Assembly: GCA_003695505.1 (NCBI GenBank)
Contig: RFIY01000133.1
Coordinates: 1-9,305, forward strand
DNA from: J088 sp003695505 [NCBI: Candidatus Dadabacteria bacterium]
GTDB lineage: Bacteria > J088
Length of the DNA stretch: 9,305 bases
Direction: 5' to 3'
This document shows, piece after piece, positions 7,044 to 9,305 of this stretch; the first letter of the stretch is position 1, and each line of letters starts with the position of its first letter. The position numbers were made by a program, and so were the translations under genes. Below the pieces are notes generated by a model. It did no database searches. It saw nothing but the letters and a program-made list of their open reading frames with translations, and had not been told where the DNA came from.

Positions 7044-7595
7044 TCAGGCGGGTCTGTGCGCTCCGCGCACCACCCATGTCAGGCCAGCGGCCAGGCCGAT
7101 CGTCGCGACGCCCATCGCAGCATAGAACTCGCCAATCGTCAGGATCAAAGGTGCCTGAGCGGCCTTCCATTGCGCATATGTACCGAGATGCAACGATTGA
7201 TCGTAGAGGATGCCCATGATGGCCAGAATCAGGCCGCCGATGACGGCAAGCATCTTCCAGACGGCTCGCTCGTTTCCTTGAGTGATCCAGCGCTCCGCGA
7301 TGCCAAAGCCGAGGACGAAGCTGCCATTGATTGCTACGATCGATAGCGCAAAGACAATTTCGCCCACGGGCCCGGGGGAGTCGAAAAAGAAACGGCGCGC
7401 ATCAAAGAAATAGTTCCATTCCCAGTCCGGAAAGCGCACCATGAAATAGACGATCAGCGGGCACAGCACGAGTGCCTGCACGATCAGCCCCCGCGCGAAG
7501 GTCTGGTCACGCCGCAGCACGACGCCATCCTGCGCGCAGGTCGCGGCGATGGCGGCGCCAGTCAGAAAGCTGATCGGGGCATCAATCGTGATCAT
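7044..7595 (-). CDS. Unrecognised multi-spanning membrane protein, upstream of ptsP
   Basis: This 183-residue hydrophobic protein does not match any family I recognise. Likely membrane segments are residues 36-53, 78-99, 113-131 and about 150-176; a weaker hydrophobic stretch at 5-20 could be a fifth. Between the first two clear spans is an aromatic-rich loop, RFPDWEWNYFFDARRFFFD (54-72), with several Trp, Tyr and Phe residues, possibly an interfacial helix. The ATG at 7595 is chosen because AAGGA lies seven bases upstream; a GTG at 7610 would add five residues but has no ribosome site. The gene ends 46 bases before the ptsP ATG on the same strand with no visible terminator, so the two are probably co-transcribed. 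Composition and reading frame look like a real gene. Function is unknown; a link to nitrogen-PTS signalling is only suggested by position. Confidence 0.72.
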   Translation of the reverse strand: MITIDAPISFLTGAAIAATCAQDGVVLRRDQTFARGLIVQALVLCPLIVYFMVRFPDWEWNYFFDARRFFFDSPGPVGEIVFALSIVAINGSFVLGFGIAERWITQGNERAVWKMLAVIGGLILAIMGILYDQSLHLGTYAQWKAAQAPLILTIGEFYAAMGVATIGLAAGLTWVVRGAHRPA

Positions 7596-7602
7596 GGATC
7601 GA

Positions 7603-7607
7603 TCCTT
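7603..7607 (-). promoter_or_regulatory. Shine-Dalgarno site that sets the membrane-protein start
   Basis: On the minus strand AAGGA lies seven bases before the ATG at 7595. It would be inside the coding region if the GTG at 7610 were used, so it argues for the shorter 183-residue product. Confidence 0.6.
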
Positions 7608-7615
7608 CACCGGGA

Positions 7616-7625
7616 CGTTGCAACG
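7616..7625. repeat. Palindrome CGTTGCAACG, copy 1 of a paired GTTGCAAC site
   Basis: A ten-base perfect palindrome lies between the divergent membrane-protein and lipoprotein genes. Its core GTTGCAAC recurs at 7679-7686. It overlaps the predicted leader or start region of the minus-strand gene, a suitable position for a repressor site. No matching known operator is claimed. Confidence 0.4.
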
Positions 7626-7632
7626 AACCTTT

Positions 7633-7638
7633 ATTCTA
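7633..7638 (-). promoter_or_regulatory. Candidate -10 element (TAGAAT) for the membrane protein-ptsP operon
   Basis: Read on the minus strand this is TAGAAT, a five-of-six match to the sigma-70 -10 box, about 38 bases before the ATG at 7595. Transcription would start near 7626, next to the palindrome at 7616-7625. The hexamer at -35 distance is poor, so confidence is low. Confidence 0.3.
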
Positions 7639-7678
7639 TGCGAGGCCAGACGTCGCCGCTAGAAGCACCACGAAGGCG

Positions 7679-7686
7679 GTTGCAAC
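7679..7686. repeat. Palindrome GTTGCAAC, copy 2 of the paired site
   Basis: Second copy of the eight-base palindrome, 62 bases from the first centre to centre (close to six helical turns) and 18 bases before the ATG of the lipoprotein gene. Together the two copies bracket most of the divergent intergenic region, the arrangement expected if one dimeric regulator controls both directions. Confidence 0.4.
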
Positions 7687-7704
7687 ATCTGCTATTGTGT
7701 CGGC

Positions 7705-9305
7705 ATGATCACGCGCATCCGCAAGGATCCGGGACAGCGGCTTCAGCCCCTCGTTGTCGGGCTGCTCATCGCGATCAACGCCTGCACGAGTACGTCGGCT
7801 CCAACGTCGTCATCCTTCGACACGTCCGCCTGGCGCGACGGCGACTTCTATGCCGTACCATTCCCGTCCGATGTCCGCCTCAACAACGACGGCCTCGTAC
7901 CATTCGAAAATCTGCCCGCCCTTGAAAACAACGTCCTGTTGCGCAATATCCTGCCGCTGTTCGCGGCGCGGTTTAGCGGTTTTTCCCCGAATGGTCTGAT
8001 CCAGTTTTTCCGCGTGCCCGCCCCAATCGCCTCTCTGCCGGGAACGGATGAGACCACTGCGCCGACCAGCCCGGTGCTGCTGGTCAACGTCGAGCCGGAA
8101 AGTCCGGACTATGGTAAACCGACCCTGGTTGAAGTGCGATACAGCGATCGGCGTGATTCGTTTCGCCCGCCGGGCACGCTGATGATTTTGCCGCTCCCTG
8201 GCGCACCACTGCGACCGGATGAGCACTACGCGGCCATCGTGCGCACATCGCTCGTGACGGCCGACACGGGAATCCGGCGCCTCCTCGACGATCCAGGCCG
8301 CGAGCCTGCCGCCCGGTTCGATTTGCTGCTCCCGGCCCTCGACACGCTGGGCATTCCCGTCGACCAGGTGGCGCTCGCGACCGTGTTTCGCACGGCGGAT
8401 GTCACCTGGGCGGTGCGCGAAGCCGCGACGGTCGTCCAGCGGTTGCAGCCTCCTGATCTGGTCGGCTTCGCGGAGCTGTCGAGTGATCTGCGCTGCGATG
8501 CCTTCGAATCGGCCACCTGGCGAACGTTTCGCTTCGAATACGACACGCCGATATTTCTGAAGGGGCAGCCACCCCACTTTGAACCCGGCAGCGGCATCAT
8601 CGAGTCCGGCCCGGACGGACACCCGGTCATTCAATGGTTTGAAACGATCGAAGCGATCGTCACGGTTCCGGATGCACCAGCGCCGGTTTCTGGCTACCCG
8701 TTGACGATCTATCTGCATGGCGCCGGCGGGGACCGATTTTCTTTCGTCCGCGACGGCACCGCCTGCAGCATGGCCAGCCGCGGCATCGCGACCCTGGCGA
8801 TCGACTTTCCCCAGCACGGCATGCGCCGACCGCAGCCGGGCTGGTTCCCGGAACTGTTGCTCGTCAACCCCGGGAACCTGCCCGCCGCGATCGACCTCGA
8901 AAACCAGGCTTCGATCGACATGTACACGCTGACGAAGGTCGCCCGCGCCCTGGTCATACCCTCCGGAACCGGTTCACTGTCGCGGCCGATCACGTTCCGG
9001 CGCGATACGCTCGGCTTCATCGGCCACTCGCAGGGGACCTTTGCCGGTGTACCCTTTCTCGCGTTCGACGACGAGGTCACGGCGGTGATCCTGTCGGGCA
9101 GCGGCGGCCACTTCATGACCTTTCTGACCGACCGCCTCGCCGAGCAAAGCATCGACGCCGAAATCTTTCTCGGTCTCGAGGACGCCGAGGCCATGGGTGA
9201 TGCGCTGTCCGTCGCGCTCGGCATCCCGGGCGAGACGCCGGACCGTTTCCACTTCCTGTCGACGATCGTGCAGATGATCAGCGACCCGATCGATCCGATC
9301 AACTA
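7705..9305 (+). CDS. Predicted lipoprotein of the alpha/beta-hydrolase fold, esterase/lipase-like (3' truncated by window edge)
   Basis: The frame is open from the ATG at 7705 to the window edge, giving 533 complete codons and no stop. The N-terminus is basic (RIRK), followed by a hydrophobic stretch and a lipobox-like I-N-A-C with Cys27, so the product is probably exported and lipid-anchored; Asn at -2 is unusual but tolerated. Residues 46-70 contain the segment DFYAVPFPSDVRL, seen in large secreted bacterial hydrolases. The catalytic half begins near residue 330: LHGAGGD around His338 is a typical oxyanion-hole loop and GHSQG carries the likely nucleophile Ser442. The catalytic Asp and His are not identified and probably lie beyond the edge. 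No start codon exists upstream before an in-frame stop (TAG at 7660), and no clear ribosome site is seen. It likely cleaves esters or lipids outside the cytoplasm, which would suit the lipid theme of the window, but the substrate is unknown. Confidence 0.82.
   Translation, partial: MITRIRKDPGQRLQPLVVGLLIAINACTSTSAPTSSSFDTSAWRDGDFYAVPFPSDVRLNNDGLVPFENLPALENNVLLRNILPLFAARFSGFSPNGLIQFFRVPAPIASLPGTDETTAPTSPVLLVNVEPESPDYGKPTLVEVRYSDRRDSFRPPGTLMILPLPGAPLRPDEHYAAIVRTSLVTADTGIRRLLDDPGREPAARFDLLLPALDTLGIPVDQVALATVFRTADVTWAVREAATVVQRLQPPDLVGFAELSSDLRCDAFESATWRTFRFEYDTPIFLKGQPPHFEPGSGIIESGPDGHPVIQWFETIEAIVTVPDAPAPVSGYPLTIYLHGAGGDRFSFVRDGTACSMASRGIATLAIDFPQHGMRRPQPGWFPELLLVNPGNLPAAIDLENQASIDMYTLTKVARALVIPSGTGSLSRPITFRRDTLGFIGHSQGTFAGVPFLAFDDEVTAVILSGSGGHFMTFLTDRLAEQSIDAEIFLGLEDAEAMGDALSVALGIPGETPDRFHFLSTIVQMISDPIDPIN

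Noticed and set aside
7693-7698. TATTGT as a -10 box for the lipoprotein gene
   Set aside because: It would start transcription at the ATG itself and has no -35 partner, so it is not supported.
7810-8817. A 335-codon open frame on the minus strand
   Set aside because: It is antisense to the lipoprotein hydrolase, which has a signal peptide and GHSQG motif on the plus strand. The minus-strand product is Arg/Gly-rich and low in motif content.
1-9305. Defence system, CRISPR, prophage, transposon or tRNA-linked island
   Set aside because: No repeat arrays, integrase, transposase, toxin-antitoxin pair, tRNA or terminal inverted repeats were seen; the genes have uniform, GC-rich composition.

Overview
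The window is a GC-rich, densely coding bacterial chromosome segment holding seven protein genes and no RNA genes, mobile elements or CRISPR array. A complete GAF-containing enzyme I(Ntr), a bacterial FATP-type acyl-CoA synthetase, an FAAH2-like amidase and a secreted lipoprotein hydrolase suggest a Gram-negative, lipid-degrading bacterium. A proteobacterium, myxococcote or related uncultured lineage fits, but the sequence alone does not fix the phylum. Codon use looks even across all genes, with no sign of recent transfer.

Left part (1-2815, + strand): a tight three-gene run. It holds the C-terminal end of a calcineurin-like metallophosphoesterase cut by the window edge, a LOG-family nucleotide phosphoribohydrolase-like protein that starts inside the previous stop codon (GTGA overlap), and an amidase-signature hydrolase overlapping the LOG gene by 14 bases. 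The amidase has the complete Lys-Ser-Ser triad with the same spacing as animal fatty acid amide hydrolase.

Middle (2816-4732): a 126-base intergenic region carries a -10-like TACAAT followed by a perfect 8+8 inverted repeat, GTTGACAC-CC-GTGTCAAC, which is a good operator candidate. It precedes a long or very-long-chain acyl-CoA synthetase (FadD6/FATP type). Amidase plus synthetase makes a plausible pathway: release of a fatty acid from an amide, then activation to acyl-CoA.

Right part (4721-7595, - strand): a probable two-gene operon of an unrecognised multi-spanning membrane protein followed by ptsP, encoding enzyme I of the nitrogen phosphotransferase system with all catalytic residues present. 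The ptsP gene converges on the acyl-CoA synthetase gene and overlaps it by 12 bases, leaving no room for an intergenic terminator.

Right edge (7596-9305): a short divergent promoter region contains the palindrome GTTGCAAC twice, 62 bases apart. It is followed by a + strand gene, open at the window edge, for a predicted lipoprotein of the alpha/beta-hydrolase fold with a GHSQG nucleophile elbow. This is a large gene that is easy to miss because it has no stop inside the window.
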